DNA of 64,000 nucleotides, taken from contig JACKCI010000002.1 of the NCBI GenBank assembly GCA_020634155.1, positions 1,302,001 to 1,366,000 on the forward strand, written 5' to 3'. Below the pieces are notes generated by a model. That model saw only the letters and a list, made by a program, of their open reading frames with translations. It had not been told where the DNA came from and ran no database searches. The translations under genes and the position numbers were made by a program. Source of the stretch: Anaerolineales bacterium (lineage in GTDB: Bacteria; Chloroflexota; Anaerolineae; Aggregatilineales; J027). Shown one piece after another: positions 45,745-53,490 of this stretch. Position 1 is the first letter of the stretch; each line of letters opens with the position of its first letter.

Positions 45745-47184
45745 TTAGGGCAGCAGCGATACAACTCTATCTAAAGCATACCACGATAACGCAACAAATG
45801 TGCTAGTAACAAGCAGCGGAAGCCATTGTATCAACGGGAAACGCCTTTGTAAGGGCACCACCCAGCCCTCCCAGCCGAGTGCCACACTGTAAGCCACTGG
45901 AATCAGTGCTGGGTAGAGATAGCGTCCTTGGAATTGCACAAAGCTACGGTTATAGAGCAGGAACTGTGCCCCAACCAAGGTGATACTGAGCAGGAGTAGC
46001 ACATGCCATTCCCACTGAAGGCGCGTCCAGTGGCGGTACTGGCTCACCCCGTAAATCCCTAGACCAATAAGCGTCAACACACACCACAGCCGCAGCAGCC
46101 GAAACACATCCGGTTTAAAGGGAAAAGCCATCCAGCCGAATTGCCCCCAGAAGCTTTGGAAGGTGGTACGGGTCAGGTTCTCCCAATAGAGGCGTTGGCT
46201 GCCACCGAGTTCGATGTTGATATAGTCCTCAGTGCGGAGTTGCCCCACCACCACCTCATCATGGCGTTGTAGCCCTAGAATATCAGTACCGCCATAGGTC
46301 TGGATGCCATGTACCCACCAGATACTCCCCATCAGCAGGGCAGGCACGGCATAGAGCCCGATATGGCGCAGAGCAACTGGGAGCGCCCAGCGTTCCCGCC
46401 ACCAGCGCAGCAGAATGGCGATACCCGCCACCCCTGCCACATAGTAGGCCGTCGTTTTGGTCAGGAAGACCAATCCGACCAGAACACCCATCGCAAGCGC
46501 AAGGCGTGGTTGAGGTTGCTCGGTGGACAGGTAGGAGGTCATTACCAATAGAGTCAGAGCCACCAGTGTCTCCGCCAACGAGTCATTGCTAAGGCCACCC
46601 ATGATGGCAAGGCGTTGGGGGATGAAGGCAACAAAGGCAGCGGCACTAAGGGCAAGGATTGGCATGTGGGTCATACGCCGCACAAGGGCCCATGTGCAGA
46701 TGATGATCCCACTCCCGATGAGGGCTGAGAATAGCCGCATGTGGGTGAGGTCAGGATAGGCCAGCGTTTGCAGCAGATAGTAGAGTGGTGGTTGGTGGTC
46801 TTCATATTGAATCTGGTCGAGGCGGTCAGTGTAAGCCTCATCAAAGCCCGTAGCCACCAGCGTGACCTGATACTCTTGGTTCCAGTCGCCCATCTCAATG
46901 ACAGGCAATTGGTGGGTTTCCACGACTTGGCGCACGTAGTTATAGTGGGCGGGTTCGTCGGGAATTTGCCAATCGGGGGTTTGGGTAGCATAGCCCCATG
47001 CCAGCAGGAAATAAGCCAGATAAATCAGGCCGAGTATCGCCCATTCAATTTTGGGGCTGAGGGGGCGCGACCTCGCCCAGACCTGCGGCCTGACCTCGCC
47101 CGCGCCGTCCTCATCCCCCGCGCCCCGCATCATCATATGATGCGGGGACTCGCCACGCCCATCAGCTTGACTATTCATGCTCAC
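45745..47184 (-). CDS. DUF2142-like polytopic membrane protein (GT-C-type glycosyltransferase candidate)
   Basis: 479 residues, ~11 transmembrane helices. The first periplasmic loop has DEPAHYNYVRQVVE and DHQPPLYYLLQTL, typical of DUF2142 and related GT-C enzymes that use lipid-linked sugars. The first ~45 residues are hydrophilic and poorly conserved-looking, encoded by DNA with a perfect inverted repeat. GTG 47184 is chosen with GGAGGAA upstream. It overlaps the small peptide gene by 14 bases and so follows metG. Confidence 0.78.
   Translation of the reverse strand: MSMNSQADGRGESPHHMMMRGAGDEDGAGEVRPQVWARSRPLSPKIEWAILGLIYLAYFLLAWGYATQTPDWQIPDEPAHYNYVRQVVETHQLPVIEMGDWNQEYQVTLVATGFDEAYTDRLDQIQYEDHQPPLYYLLQTLAYPDLTHMRLFSALIGSGIIICTWALVRRMTHMPILALSAAAFVAFIPQRLAIMGGLSNDSLAETLVALTLLVMTSYLSTEQPQPRLALAMGVLVGLVFLTKTTAYYVAGVAGIAILLRWWRERWALPVALRHIGLYAVPALLMGSIWWVHGIQTYGGTDILGLQRHDEVVVGQLRTEDYINIELGGSQRLYWENLTRTTFQSFWGQFGWMAFPFKPDVFRLLRLWCVLTLIGLGIYGVSQYRHWTRLQWEWHVLLLLSITLVGAQFLLYNRSFVQFQGRYLYPALIPVAYSVALGWEGWVVPLQRRFPLIQWLPLLVTSTFVALSWYALDRVVSLLP
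47125..47149. repeat. Perfect 11-bp inverted repeat
   Basis: CCCCGCATCAT and ATGATGCGGGG flank a 3-base loop (CAT). It lies inside the 5' end of the DUF2142-like gene, in the codons for SPHHMMMRG. Confidence 0.8.
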
Positions 47185-47305
47185 TGGCCGACTTCCTCCG
47201 CTGGGCCAAGCGGCTCTGAATATACAAGGCGGGTATCATCGGCACCCATGCACACAAGGTGACAAGGCATAGCACCCGCGAGAGTGGCCCTAGTACACTG
47301 TCCAT
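47171..47305 (-). CDS. 44-residue single-pass membrane peptide coupled to metG
   Basis: It starts at the ATG of a TAATG overlap with the metG stop. The sequence is MDSVLGPLSRVLCLVTLCAW and continues with one hydrophobic helix (~5-28), then a basic tail (RLAQRRKSASEHE). It carries the ribosome site of the following DUF2142-like gene in its last codons and overlaps that gene by 14 bases. It could be a real small membrane protein or a translation-coupling leader. It fills the whole gap between two genes and has a membrane-protein composition with a positive C-terminal tail. Confidence 0.55.
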   Translation of the reverse strand: MDSVLGPLSRVLCLVTLCAWVPMIPALYIQSRLAQRRKSASEHE

Positions 47306-49086
47306 TACACGACCAAGCCCATCTTGACGCGCTGCTCCTGCACATAATCCGCGTCGAGTTTGCGGATAAGGGCTTCCGGTTCGCGCAAGGTCTGACCCGC
47401 TCGCAGTTGGCTTGGCTCCCAACGCCCCGTCGCATGGCTTTCATCATAGACCAAGGCTTCATGCGAACGCGTCTCCTCTTGGAAAGTCTGAATGCTCAGG
47501 CTACCAAAGAGTGGCTCATCATAACCCAAGTAGTGCTGCACCTTTTCCGAGCTAAAGGGCAGGAAGGGCGCAAACAGAATCTTAAGGTTGTCGATACAGC
47601 GCAAGGCAGTATAGATAGTCGTCGCGGCGCTGGGCTTGTCCTCTTTGATAGTGGCTCCGAACCAAGGTGCGTTATCCAAATAGATATTGACCTCGGTTGC
47701 TAGGCGCATCGCTTCGGCAAGGGCATCGCGTAGCTTGACCGCCTCAAGACGCTCACCCACACTAGCAAAGCCAGCCTCGATGGTGGCAATCAGTTCCTCA
47801 TCCATCGGGCGCAGGGTGCCGGGGTCAGGTACCACACCTTCCCAATGCTTATAAGCGAATTTCAGCACACGGTTGACCAGATTGCCCCATTTGGCTAGTA
47901 ACTCGTTGTTGTTGCGGGCGATAAAATCATCCCATTTCCAATCCGCGTCACGGGTTTCGGGCATAATCGCCGTCAGATAATAGCGCACCGCGTCGGGGTC
48001 AAATCCGTCCAATAAATCGGGCATGGGGATGAGCCACTTGCGGCTTTTGGAGAGTTTGCGCTCCTCAAGGTTGAGGTACTGATTGGCAGGCACATCATAG
48101 GGCAGATTAATTGGTGTCTTGTCCCCATCATTGTAGAGACCACTAAAACCAAGTAATTCGGCAGGCCAAATGATGGTATGGAAGATGATGTTATCCTTGC
48201 CCAAGAAGTTATAGACCCGCGCTTCGGGGTTATACCACCAGCGTTTCCATGCGTCGGGGTTACCGTTATTCTTGCTCCACTCAATGCTGGCGGTGAAATA
48301 GCCCATCACGGCTTCAAACCACACATACAAGCGCTTGTCGGCCCATGCGGGGTCATCCAAGGGAACGGGTATCCCCCAGTTAACATCGCGGGTGATAGGC
48401 CGCCCGCGTTGCTCATGGACTTTGCCGTAGGATTCACTATAAACCGTCTCGCGCCAATGGTGCTGGTGTTTTTCCATATAGGCCGCAAGGGGTTCACGGA
48501 ACGCCTCAAGGTCAAGGAAATAATGCTCCGTTTCACGCAAGATGGGCGTGCTGCCATCGCTCTTGGCACGGGGGTTGATGAGTTCGGTGGCGTTGAGCAG
48601 GCTCCCGCAATTGTCGCATTGGTCACCACGTGCGCCCTCAAACTTGCAGACTGGACACGTTCCTTCTACATAGCGGTCTTCCAAGAAGCGGTTTTCGGTC
48701 AAGCTGAACAGCCGCTGTTGAGTCTCGCGGTACAGATATTCCCGATCTAACAGAATCTTGAAAATGTCTTGGGCGATTTGGTGATGATTCTCGGTGTCGG
48801 TATGGGTATGCAAGTTGAACGACAGCCCCAACCGTTGCAAGACATCCAAGTGCCGCTTATGGAAACGCTCGAACAACTCACGCGGTGGGATGCCCTGCGC
48901 GTCGGCCTCGACCATGATAGGCGTGCCGTGTGTATCCGAGCCACTAACCTTCAGAACATGATTGCCCTTGAGTCGATGGTAGCGGGCGAAGATGTCCGCG
49001 GGCAGGTTACTGCCTGCGATATGCCCCGCGTGTAAATCGCCATTCACATAGGGCCACGCTACCGATACATGTATATAATCCGCCAT
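47305..49086 (-). CDS. metG: Methionyl-tRNA synthetase
   Basis: 593 residues. It charges tRNA-Met. Class I signatures: HIGH as HAGH (YVNGDLHAGHIAGS) and KMSKS as KLSKS. The connective insert carries a Cys4 zinc knuckle (CPVCKF...CDNCG); an anticodon-binding helical domain follows (~390-530). There is no C-terminal EMAP/Trbp111-type dimerisation domain. GGAGG precedes the start. A structured RNA with an intrinsic terminator lies directly upstream, which may control this gene. Confidence 0.96.
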   Translation of the reverse strand: MADYIHVSVAWPYVNGDLHAGHIAGSNLPADIFARYHRLKGNHVLKVSGSDTHGTPIMVEADAQGIPPRELFERFHKRHLDVLQRLGLSFNLHTHTDTENHHQIAQDIFKILLDREYLYRETQQRLFSLTENRFLEDRYVEGTCPVCKFEGARGDQCDNCGSLLNATELINPRAKSDGSTPILRETEHYFLDLEAFREPLAAYMEKHQHHWRETVYSESYGKVHEQRGRPITRDVNWGIPVPLDDPAWADKRLYVWFEAVMGYFTASIEWSKNNGNPDAWKRWWYNPEARVYNFLGKDNIIFHTIIWPAELLGFSGLYNDGDKTPINLPYDVPANQYLNLEERKLSKSRKWLIPMPDLLDGFDPDAVRYYLTAIMPETRDADWKWDDFIARNNNELLAKWGNLVNRVLKFAYKHWEGVVPDPGTLRPMDEELIATIEAGFASVGERLEAVKLRDALAEAMRLATEVNIYLDNAPWFGATIKEDKPSAATTIYTALRCIDNLKILFAPFLPFSSEKVQHYLGYDEPLFGSLSIQTFQEETRSHEALVYDESHATGRWEPSQLRAGQTLREPEALIRKLDADYVQEQRVKMGLVV

Positions 49087-49126
49087 TGCTCCTCCTTATA
49101 ACGACCGTTCATTGTACCTAGGAAAC

Positions 49127-49156
49127 AAAAAACCGCCGAGTAATTAGCCCGACGGT
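49127..49156 (-). terminator. Intrinsic terminator between the structured RNA and metG
   Basis: On the minus strand ACCGTCG (49150-49156) pairs with CGGCGGT (49132-49138), followed by six T. It is 41 bases before metG, so it either ends the upstream RNA or works as an attenuator. Confidence 0.8.
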
Positions 49157-49333
49157 TCCCGCACTGGTGAGCAAGCAAGCCTAATTGAGTTGAGACCTAC
49201 TCCTCAATCCAGTGCGGCTATACATCATCATGCGGAAAATGTTAGGTGTCATGATTTGACTCAACAAAACTTTTGCATCTCTCTTGTTGTTAACCTAAGC
49301 TGCCCAGTTTATCGCTTGATGGTATAGAAACTA
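49127..49333 (-). ncRNA. Candidate structured RNA / metG leader of unknown class
   Basis: The 297-base gatB-metG gap holds no gene but a layered set of helices on the minus strand. P1 pairs 49317-49327 with 49218-49227 (one bulged C). P2 pairs 49293-49298 with 49242-49247 and closes a three-way junction with hairpins 49262-49289 and 49248-49260. P5 (9 bp) pairs 49209-49217 with 49159-49167 and abuts P1. A terminator hairpin follows. The junction linkers are only 0-3 bases. No T-box (UGGNACC) or S-box core is visible. It may be a stand-alone small RNA of ~205 bases or a metG attenuator. Confidence 0.55.
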
Positions 49334-49339
49334 CTCCCT

Positions 49340-49345
49340 ATTCTA
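49340..49345 (-). promoter_or_regulatory. -10 element for the structured RNA/metG
   Basis: TAGAAT with an extended TGG directly upstream on the minus strand; ATGCCA lies 18 bases further up as a weak -35. Initiation is predicted near 49333, at a GGG run that begins the structured region. Confidence 0.5.
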
Positions 49346-49383
49346 CCACAGAATCGGCTGAATTGGCATATTACTTTTGCCTT

Positions 49384-50835
49384 TTACCCAAAATTCGTTA
49401 AAGATTCTTGAAGGAGTTGTTGAATCAGTTGAGCATCGGCTTTACCGCCTAATGCCCGCATGACTTGACCCATCAGGAACTTAGCAACCTTCTCCTCCCC
49501 GTTCTTCCAACGTTCTATTTCACTAGGATTAGCCTGCAACACGTCATCAATCGCTTGCTGCAAAATACTGGTGTCGGTTTCTTGCGCTAATCCATGCGCT
49601 TTTACGATAGCGGCGGGGTCGCCACCCTCGGCATATAGAATGTCCAGAACCCTCTTAGCCGTGTTGTTGTTGATGGTGTTGTTGTCAATTAAACCAATCA
49701 GCGCCACCAAGGTCTCTGGCGTGATGGGTATTTCATTGATTTGCTCACGCTCAAGGCCGCTTTGGTTCATCAGCCGGAAGATTTGCCCGGTAATCCAATT
49801 GGCAACGGTCTTCGGGTCACCACCTGCCTTGACCGCCGCCTCGAAATAATCGCCAATGGCGCGGTCAGCCACCAGCACGCCCGCATCATAGGCCCCCAAG
49901 CCATACCCGCCCAAATAGCGCTCACGTTTGGCATCAGGCAGTTCAGGCATACGGGCACGGATTTCCTCGACCCACTCGCGGGCGATATGCAGCACAGGTA
50001 GGTCTGGCTCTGGAAAATAGCGGTAGTCGTGCGCTGACTCTTTGCTGCGCTGCAAAACGGTTGTCTGCCGCACCTCATCCCAGCCGCGAGTCTCTTGCTC
50101 AACAGCCCCACCAGCCTCCCAGACCTTAATCTGGCGTTTGATTTCTTCCTCACTGGCGCGGAACATGTTGCGGATGCTGTTGAGGTTCTTGACCTCGGTG
50201 CGTGTCCGCAATTCATCCGATCCCATCGGACGTACTGAGATATTCGGCTCCATTCGCAGCACGCCCTTGCTCATATCGCCGCTATTGACGCCTAGATATT
50301 GCAGGATAGCCCGCAACTTGCGCCCAAAAGCCTCGGCTTCCTCAGCGCTATGGATGTCCGGCTCGGTCACGATTTCCAGCAGGGGGATGCCAGAGCGATT
50401 GAAGTCCACCAAACTGGTGCCATCGCTGAGGTGGGTATTCTTGGCGGTGTCTTCCTCCAGATGGGCGCGACGAATGCGGATACGCTTGGTGCTGCCATCG
50501 GGGAGGTCAATCATCAGATAGCCGTTTTTAGCGATGGGGTAATCATACTGGCTGATTTGATAGCCCTTGGGCAAGTCAGGATAAAAATAGTTCTTGCGGT
50601 CAAATTTGTTAAAGTCGGCAATCTCGCAATTGAGCGCCAAACCTACCATAATCGCAAATTCTACCGCCCGCCGATTGATAACCGGCAACACCCCCGGCTG
50701 GCCCGTGCAAACCACACACACCGCCGTATTAGGGTCGGCTACCGTCACATCGACCACCGGACAGCGGCAGAACATCTTGCTATTGGTTTCGAGTTCGGCG
50801 TGAATCTCAAGGCCGATAACAGCTTCCCATTCCAT
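49384..50835 (-). CDS. gatB: Asp-tRNA(Asn)/Glu-tRNA(Gln) amidotransferase subunit B
   Basis: 483 residues. GatB is the kinase and tRNA-binding subunit that amidates misacylated tRNA. Signatures: VIGLEIHAELETNSKMFC, GQPGVLPVINRRAVE, RKNYFYPDLPKGYQISQYD, and VDFNRSGIPLLEIVTEPD; the C-terminal YqeY-like tail domain (GQVMRALGGKADAQLIQQLL) is present. ATG 50835 is preferred to TTG 50838. gatA and gatC are not in the window. Follows the aminotransferase by 12 bases. Confidence 0.96.
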   Translation of the reverse strand: MEWEAVIGLEIHAELETNSKMFCRCPVVDVTVADPNTAVCVVCTGQPGVLPVINRRAVEFAIMVGLALNCEIADFNKFDRKNYFYPDLPKGYQISQYDYPIAKNGYLMIDLPDGSTKRIRIRRAHLEEDTAKNTHLSDGTSLVDFNRSGIPLLEIVTEPDIHSAEEAEAFGRKLRAILQYLGVNSGDMSKGVLRMEPNISVRPMGSDELRTRTEVKNLNSIRNMFRASEEEIKRQIKVWEAGGAVEQETRGWDEVRQTTVLQRSKESAHDYRYFPEPDLPVLHIAREWVEEIRARMPELPDAKRERYLGGYGLGAYDAGVLVADRAIGDYFEAAVKAGGDPKTVANWITGQIFRLMNQSGLEREQINEIPITPETLVALIGLIDNNTINNNTAKRVLDILYAEGGDPAAIVKAHGLAQETDTSILQQAIDDVLQANPSEIERWKNGEEKVAKFLMGQVMRALGGKADAQLIQQLLQESLTNFG

Positions 50836-50847
50836 CAATCACATCCC

Positions 50848-52005
50848 CTAGCCATGCCGCTGCATAAAGCGGTACAGGCGTTCCAAGGCTTCCTCAATTT
50901 TCTCATAGGCGGTGGCATAGCAGGCCCGCACAAAGTCTGTGCCGCTATCGCCAAAGGCACTCCCCGGCACCATCGCCACATGCTCCTCATCCAGCAAGCG
51001 CTCCGAAAATTCCTCGCCACTCATGCCACTTTTGGTCACACGCGGGAAGGCATAGAAGGCCCCTCGTGGCTCGAAGGTATCCAAGCCCAGTTCATTCAAG
51101 CCGTTGACCAATAAGCGCCGCCGACGGTCATACTCCGCCAACATCATTTGTACATCTTCCTCGGCCTTGAGCGCTTCAATTGAGGCATATTGGGCGACGG
51201 TAGGGGCTGACATGATGGTATATTGGTGAATCTTCCGCATGGCTGCGATTAAATCCGCCGAGGCCGCCGCATAGCCGACCCGCCAACCCGTCATGGCATG
51301 GCTCTTGCTGAGGCCACTCAGTACCACCGTGCGCTCCCGCATATTGGGTAGGGTAGCGAATTGGGTGTGTTGGATGCCATACACCAAGCGGTCATAGATT
51401 TCGTCGGAGATAACCAATAAATTGTGCTTCTCAACCACTTTGGCAATCTCCAACAGGCGTTCACGGGTCAGCACCGCGCCCGTGGGGTTATTGGGATAGC
51501 CAATCAACAGGGCCTTGGTCTTGGGCGTAATCGCCGCCTCAATCGCCTCTGCCGTCACCTGAAAATCATCCTCAAAGGTGGTCGGTATCATGACAGGCAC
51601 GCCGCCCGCGAAGATGACTTCTGGACTATAAGAAACAAAGCACGGCTCCGGAATGATGACCTCATCACCGGGGTTGATGGTGGCCGTCACGGTCAGGTAC
51701 ATGGCCTCGCTAACGCCCACCGAGACCAATAGCTCGTTTTGGGGGTCATATTCAATGCCGTACAGCCCTTTGATATAGCCGGAGAGGGCTTCGCGCAGTT
51801 CAATCAGGCCGTTGTTGCTGGTGTAGTGGGTTTCGCCCTGTTGCAGCGCATGGATGCCCGCCTCAATCACGCTACGGGGTGAGGTGAAGTCTGGTTCGCC
51901 AATCCCTAATGAAATCACATCGCTCATGGTGGCCGCGATGTCGAAGAACTTGCGAATCCCCGACGGTGGCACCTGATGAATACGATCTGCGATAAACTTG
52001 TGCAT
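50848..52005 (-). CDS. PLP-dependent class I/II aminotransferase
   Basis: 385 residues, fold type I. PLP lysine in GLSKSHAMTGWRVGYA; SLGIGEPDFTSPRSV, THYTSNNGLIELREAL, GYPNNPTGAVL (Asn binding the cofactor) and the terminal Arg in VRACYATAYEKIEEAL. Closest to the Asp/aromatic aminotransferase I-gamma subgroup found in Chloroflexota and archaea; the amino donor cannot be fixed. Divergent from the M24 peptidase gene, with a 51-base gap. Confidence 0.9.
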   Translation of the reverse strand: MHKFIADRIHQVPPSGIRKFFDIAATMSDVISLGIGEPDFTSPRSVIEAGIHALQQGETHYTSNNGLIELREALSGYIKGLYGIEYDPQNELLVSVGVSEAMYLTVTATINPGDEVIIPEPCFVSYSPEVIFAGGVPVMIPTTFEDDFQVTAEAIEAAITPKTKALLIGYPNNPTGAVLTRERLLEIAKVVEKHNLLVISDEIYDRLVYGIQHTQFATLPNMRERTVVLSGLSKSHAMTGWRVGYAAASADLIAAMRKIHQYTIMSAPTVAQYASIEALKAEEDVQMMLAEYDRRRRLLVNGLNELGLDTFEPRGAFYAFPRVTKSGMSGEEFSERLLDEEHVAMVPGSAFGDSGTDFVRACYATAYEKIEEALERLYRFMQRHG

Positions 52006-52056
52006 GGGGTAATCTAACTCCTCAGTTTTGTTTAACTAAGTATAACGGATGGAAAG

Positions 52057-53154
52057 ATGATGCAACAACGCCTAGCCCGCCTCCAACACATTGTCAATAC
52101 CGCCAGCCTCGACGCCATTGCTTTAGTGCCGGGGGCCAACCTGCGCTACCTCAGCGGACAGTCCTTTCACCTCATGGAGCGCCCCTTGATTCTATTCGTC
52201 CCTGCTGCGGGGGAGGCCGCCGTCGTTATCCCCTCCCTAGAAGTACAACGCATCCAAGAGGCAGGTTTTACCGGACACATCTTGGCATGGCGCGACGCCG
52301 ACGGCTATCTGGGGGCCTTTGACCAAGCCGCCGCCGTGCTTGGCCTTGCAGGTAAGCGGGTGGGGGTCGAAGGGCTGACCATGCGCGTCAAAGAGGGCCA
52401 GATTATCCAAGGGCTAGGGGCCTCGGTGATTGATGCCGACCCCGACCTTGTGAGCCTGCGCGTCAACAAGCTGTCCGATGAAATTGAGAACCACCGCCGC
52501 GCCATGCAAATCAGTGAACGCGCCCTCGCCACCCTCCTTGAGCAAATCCAACTCGGCATGACCGAGCGCCAGATTGCCAAGATGCTCTCCGACCTACAAA
52601 GCGACTATGGTGGGGCAGGTAACTCTTTTGAGACGATTGTGCTGATTGGCCCGCGCTCGGCGATGCCGCATGGCGAACCCGCCGATACCCCCTTGCAGCA
52701 AGGCGATACTCTGCTCATCGACTTCGGCACGCGCTACAACGGCTATATCTCCGACATCACGCGCACCTTCTTTGTGGGTGAGCCATCGGCGCAGGTCAAG
52801 GCCATGTATGCCGCCGTCCTTACTGCCAATCAAGCCGCCCGCCAAGCCGCCCGCCCCGGCATCACGGGAGCCGAACTCGACCGCATCGCCACCCAACACC
52901 TGATGGATGCGGGCTTCAGCGACTACATTAAGCACCGCACTGGACACGGTATCGGCATGGAGGTACATGAGCATCCCAACGTCAGCGCCGAGAACACCCG
53001 CCCGATGGAGGCTGGCATGGTCTTCACCATTGAGCCGGGCCTGTATGCTGAGGGGCTGGTCGGTATCCGCATTGAGGATAACGTCACCATCACGCCCGAT
53101 GGGGCCGAGACCCTGACCACCTTCCCGCGTGAGTTGACCGTGTTGGATTTATAA
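52057..53154 (+). CDS. M24 family Xaa-Pro peptidase
   Basis: 365 residues: creatinase-like N-domain (ALVPGANLRYLSGQSFH) and pita-bread C-domain. Dinuclear metal ligands: the two Asp in LLIDFGTRYNGYISDITRTF, the His in HRTGHGIGMEVHEHP, and the Glu residues in VFTIEPGLY and GIRIEDNVTI. It hydrolyses Xaa-Pro bonds, probably in the cytoplasm. ATG 52057 or 52060 could start; GGAAAG precedes both. Confidence 0.92.
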   Translation: MMQQRLARLQHIVNTASLDAIALVPGANLRYLSGQSFHLMERPLILFVPAAGEAAVVIPSLEVQRIQEAGFTGHILAWRDADGYLGAFDQAAAVLGLAGKRVGVEGLTMRVKEGQIIQGLGASVIDADPDLVSLRVNKLSDEIENHRRAMQISERALATLLEQIQLGMTERQIAKMLSDLQSDYGGAGNSFETIVLIGPRSAMPHGEPADTPLQQGDTLLIDFGTRYNGYISDITRTFFVGEPSAQVKAMYAAVLTANQAARQAARPGITGAELDRIATQHLMDAGFSDYIKHRTGHGIGMEVHEHPNVSAENTRPMEAGMVFTIEPGLYAEGLVGIRIEDNVTITPDGAETLTTFPRELTVLDL

Positions 53155-53180
53155 TGGGGTAGGGATAAAGGAGACACACC

Positions 53181-53396
53181 ATGACTGTTATTGACCTACT
53201 CCGTCAAGCGCAACGCCTCAGCATTGATGAGCGCAAGCAGTTGGTGAAGCTACTGGTTGATACCCTCGACGCTGCGCCCACCGCGCCGTTGCATGACATC
53301 GCCGAATTTGAGGGGATTGCGGCCCATCTTGCCGACGATGAAGACCCGCGAGACTATGTGAATCGCTTGCGTGCTGAATGGGATGACCGCCCATGA
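53181..53396 (+). CDS. Antitoxin-like small protein without a recognisable toxin
   Basis: 71 residues. VIDLLRQAQRLSIDERKQLVKLLVDTL is the helical N-terminus common to small RelB/VapB-like antitoxins in this kind of genome; the C-terminus ends LRAEWDDRP. AAAGGAGA lies upstream. Its stop overlaps an ATG (ATGA) that opens only a 19-codon frame (53393-53452), as if a downstream toxin gene has been lost. Confidence 0.5.
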   Translation: MTVIDLLRQAQRLSIDERKQLVKLLVDTLDAAPTAPLHDIAEFEGIAAHLADDEDPRDYVNRLRAEWDDRP

Positions 53397-53413
53397 AAAT
53401 CTCTAGCGGCGTT

Positions 53414-53442
53414 TTGCCATCATCGCCCGCACGCGGCATAAT
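53414..53442 (+). promoter_or_regulatory. Promoter of the TIR-FGE gene
   Basis: TTGCCA (53414-53419), exactly 17 bases, CATAAT (53437-53442). It predicts initiation near 53449 and so favours the GTG start at 53491 over ATG 53455. Confidence 0.55.
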
Positions 53443-53490
53443 AGTCAGGTAGCGATGTCTATTCTCCAAAATATATACGAGGCTAGTCCT

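Noticed and set aside
47181..47462. A 93-codon minus-strand frame over the metG end
   Set aside because: It is out of frame with metG and with the 44-residue peptide, has no ribosome site, and its composition looks like a shadow.
49122..49345. T-box riboswitch for metG
   Set aside because: The conserved AGGGUGGNACCGCG element is absent; the similar-looking GGGAACCGTCGGGC lacks the UGG needed to pair with the tRNA 3' end.
49122..49345. SAM (S-box) riboswitch for metG
   Set aside because: An AAGAGAGATG stretch recalls the S-box start, but the GAGGGACUGGCCC core is missing.
50299..51114. A 271-codon plus-strand frame across gatB and the aminotransferase
   Set aside because: Antisense to two well-supported genes and spanning their boundary; no ribosome site.
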